A DNA stretch of 17,123 nucleotides, taken from assembly GCA_903842475.1 (NCBI GenBank), contig CAIMMA010000753.1:1-17123 (forward strand), written 5' to 3'. How positions within the stretch are numbered: position 1 is the stretch's first letter; each line of letters starts with the position of its first letter. The position numbers and the translations under genes are program-made. The stretch comes from an uncultured bacterium (GTDB lineage Bacteria; Desulfobacterota; Desulfobulbia; Desulfobulbales; Desulfobulbaceae). Shown piece by piece: positions 15,114-17,123 of this stretch. The notes beneath the pieces were generated by a model. That model was given only the letters and a program-made list of their open reading frames with translations, ran no database searches and had not been told where the DNA came from.

Positions 15114-16109
15114 TTATTGCGCCATCTCCACTGCCATCCTTATTGCCGCAAGGAGGCTCCACTCCGAGGCTTTTCCGGTTCCCGCCAGGTTATAGGCGGT
15201 ACCGTGGTCAACAGAGGTACGAATTATAGGCAGGCCAAGAGTGATATTGACGCCATCATCGAAGTGCAGCATCTTGAGAGGAATCAGCCCCTGATCGTGG
15301 TACATGGCCACCACGCCGTCATAAACACCCTGTTGGGCAAAGTGGAACAGGGTGTCGGCCGACAGCGGTCCTTCAACATTAAATCCTTCCTGTCGGGCGG
15401 CTTTGATTGCCGGTTCAATGATCTCTATCTCCTCGGCACCAAACTTTCCCGCTTCCCCGCAATGCGGGTTGAGCGCTAGTACCGCCAGCTTCGGTGATTC
15501 TTTCCCCGTCAGCTGCGCTACCCCTTTTGCCGTGATACGAATCGTCTTAAGAACCTTCTCTAACGTGATAAGTCGCGGTACATCGGCAAGCGCCTCGTGG
15601 ATAGTCACCAGACTGACCCTCAAAACGTCTCCGGCCAGCATCATGACAAAATTTTCCGTGCCGCATAATTCAGCCAGCAGTTCGGTATGACCGGGATAAT
15701 CGTGACCGGCCTTATGCATGGCTTCTTTGTTTATCGGCGCGGTCACCATGGCAGAGACATGACCATCAAGGCAGAGACCAACTGCGTGGCAGATGTAGCG
15801 ATAAACAGCGTCACCAGCGGCGATAGATGGCGCACCGTAGGCGATATCGGCCTCCGACAGGCGCGACAGCACCAGAAGTGGGATACTTTGTTCAGCAACG
15901 TTTTGCGCCTCTGCAACTGTGGATATTTCCTGGATTCTTAGAGCCGAGTTACAGACCAGCAATGCCCGCTCCAGCGCCAGGCGGTCACCAATCACCACTG
16001 GTGAGCAGATAGATGCGATCTCCGGTCTCTGCAGTGCTTTTATGATGATCTCCGGTCCGATGCCGGAGGGGTCACCCATGGTGACGGCGATTATAGGAAG
16101 ATTCGCCAT
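15114..16109 (-). CDS. pdxA: 4-hydroxythreonine-4-phosphate dehydrogenase
   Basis: This 331-aa cytoplasmic enzyme oxidises 4-phosphohydroxy-L-threonine in the DXP-dependent pyridoxal phosphate pathway. The start IIAVTMGDPSGIGPE is the family signature. The divalent-metal ligands are His171 (TIHEAL), His216 (LNPHCGE) and His271 (MYHDQG), each offset by five from E. coli His166, 211 and 266. PGHTE (His141) supplies the substrate site. Length matches the family (~329 aa). The frame is open further upstream, but the ATG at 16109 has GGAGG (16119-16123) with a 9-base spacer. Its first 38 bases overlap the end of cbiG, so the two are co-transcribed and probably translationally coupled. The close link to a cobalamin gene is unusual for a plain pyridoxine gene; a PdxA-like paralogue remains possible. 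Confidence 0.95.
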   Translation of the reverse strand: MANLPIIAVTMGDPSGIGPEIIIKALQRPEIASICSPVVIGDRLALERALLVCNSALRIQEISTVAEAQNVAEQSIPLLVLSRLSEADIAYGAPSIAAGDAVYRYICHAVGLCLDGHVSAMVTAPINKEAMHKAGHDYPGHTELLAELCGTENFVMMLAGDVLRVSLVTIHEALADVPRLITLEKVLKTIRITAKGVAQLTGKESPKLAVLALNPHCGEAGKFGAEEIEIIEPAIKAARQEGFNVEGPLSADTLFHFAQQGVYDGVVAMYHDQGLIPLKMLHFDDGVNITLGLPIIRTSVDHGTAYNLAGTGKASEWSLLAAIRMAVEMAQ

Positions 16110-17123
16110 ATAATGATGCCTCCTTAAGCTCCGCCACCGCCAAAGTGACATTTCCTGACTTGACTTTGTGCAGCAGCAACGCCCCTCCACCGGAAGCCAG
16201 AATAGCAGCCGGTTCGGCAACACCGGCAACACCGACTGCAGCCAGGGCATGCTCTGAAGGGGGCGAGGGGTAGGCAACCCGGCTTAGTTCTGTGCTGTCA
16301 AAACAGCGCAGCGGGACGTCCAGACTCACTGCAAACTCTATCAGTCCCGCTTCATCCCGCTTGGCCGCTACCGATGCAACCATGCAGATACTTTTCAGGG
16401 AGAGACACAATGCGTTGAAGTAATGGGTAACCACCGCTTCTATCTCATCAGCTCCTGTGCCGCGATTGCAGCCGATACCGAGCGCCAGGTTGCGAGGGCG
16501 GAGAATGAGCAGTTTTTCCGGAGTAATTTCAGGAGGAAGGCGCCGGTTGGTCACAAACAAAAAACCGTGCGCGGTACTTTCAGCAGCCTCGGCAAAGGTA
16601 TCATAAAAAGTGACACTGCCCCGGCCACACAGCCAGGTTCGGGTCTGGCCGGTCGAATCGACAACAGCGATCTCTTCGTTATCAAGCAGTAGGGTGTTCA
16701 GTGCCTTAACCCTGCTGATATCGTCAATAAGCCACCCCTGTTCTTTCGCCAGCATATCAAATGAGGGGAGATTATTGGCATCGGTTGCGGTAGTAATGAC
16801 AGCCTGGGCTCCGGTTGCGAAAGCACAACGATCGGCCAGTTCGTTGGCGCCGCCAAGGTGACCGGAAAGGAGCGAAATAGCGAACCTGCCGGCATCATCC
16901 ATGACCACAACTGCAGGGTCAGTCTCCTTCGACTCCAGCAGCGGCGCGATCATGCGCACCACAATGCCGGTGGCCATGATCAGCACGAAACCATCATGTT
17001 TTTTCCAGAGGGATGCGATCAGACTCTTCAATTCGTGTGGGGCAAAAAGAGTACATTGGGTGTCAGCATGATCTGCATAGCGGTCAGATAAGTAAAACTG
17101 AAGCCCGGGGTTACTTTCACAGA
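16072..17123 (-). CDS. cbiG: Cobalt-precorrin 5A hydrolase CbiG (5' end outside window)
   Basis: This partial gene has about 350 residues visible and its start lies beyond 17123. CbiG opens the delta-lactone of cobalt-precorrin-5A, releasing acetaldehyde, in anaerobic (early cobalt insertion) cobalamin synthesis. The N-terminal/central domains show MATGIVVRMIAPLLESK, VVMDDAGRFAISLLSGHLGG and ANELA. The CobE-like C-terminal domain begins at about NLALGIGCNRGTGADEIE and includes a late ILASGGG segment. A TTG at 17031 could be read as a start, but the frame upstream continues to the edge with family-like sequence (FYLSDRYADH...), so it is internal. The stop at 16072 lies 38 bases inside pdxA. 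Other cobalamin genes are expected to the right of the window. Confidence 0.92.
   Translation of the reverse strand, partial: CESNPGLQFYLSDRYADHADTQCTLFAPHELKSLIASLWKKHDGFVLIMATGIVVRMIAPLLESKETDPAVVVMDDAGRFAISLLSGHLGGANELADRCAFATGAQAVITTATDANNLPSFDMLAKEQGWLIDDISRVKALNTLLLDNEEIAVVDSTGQTRTWLCGRGSVTFYDTFAEAAESTAHGFLFVTNRRLPPEITPEKLLILRPRNLALGIGCNRGTGADEIEAVVTHYFNALCLSLKSICMVASVAAKRDEAGLIEFAVSLDVPLRCFDSTELSRVAYPSPPSEHALAAVGVAGVAEPAAILASGGGALLLHKVKSGNVTLAVAELKEASLYGESSYNRRHHG

Noticed and set aside
1..17123. CRISPR array, insertion sequence, toxin-antitoxin pair or defence system
   Set aside because: I found no regular spaced repeats, transposase, terminal inverted repeats or recognisable defence domains on either strand.

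Overview
The window is chromosomal DNA from a Gram-negative bacterium. It encodes an LptD-type outer-membrane LPS transporter, two periplasmic lytic transglycosylases, an anaerobic-type cobalamin enzyme (CbiG) and the start of a futalosine-pathway menaquinone gene (mqnE). It also has an XRE/transmembrane/EF-hand protein of a kind I associate with the Desulfuromonas/Geobacter group. A Desulfuromonadota-like (deltaproteobacterial) anaerobe is the best fit. This is inferred from gene content and protein style, not from a marker-gene comparison.

Layout. 1-233 holds no convincing gene. 234-394 (minus strand) is a complete tRNA-Arg(ACG) unit with promoter, tRNA with encoded CCA, and a perfect 13-bp terminator hairpin. 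468-3585 (minus) is a radical SAM gene followed by an RNase E/G gene. A roughly 320-bp divergent promoter region leads into a plus-strand envelope cluster at 3910-9513: lptD, a DHH phosphoesterase, mltB and mltA. These four lie 19 to 42 bp apart and are probably one transcription unit for outer-membrane and cell-wall maintenance.

9644-10600 is the least ordinary stretch. On the minus strand it carries a Tyr/Pro/Arg/His-rich secreted small protein. Upstream of that is a second small exported ORF that looks frameshifted in a homopolymer of eight T. A plausible promoter and an operator-like inverted repeat follow. The plus strand then resumes with an unrecognised 169-aa protein and an FtsH-type membrane AAA+ metalloprotease, ending at 13089.

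13161-17123 is all on the minus strand. Reading from the right edge it holds cbiG (cut by the window end), pdxA (overlapping cbiG by 38 bp), an mqnE gene that stops being mqnE after about 56 codons, an XRE-type membrane protein with a periplasmic EF-hand, and an AcuB-like CBS-CBS-ACT protein. The mqnE fragment runs directly into the XRE gene. The XRE gene appears to have lost its own start codon at the same point, so a deletion, recombination or assembly joint lies near 14890-14895. This is the strongest anomaly in the window. I found no CRISPR array, insertion sequence, rRNA or phage module.
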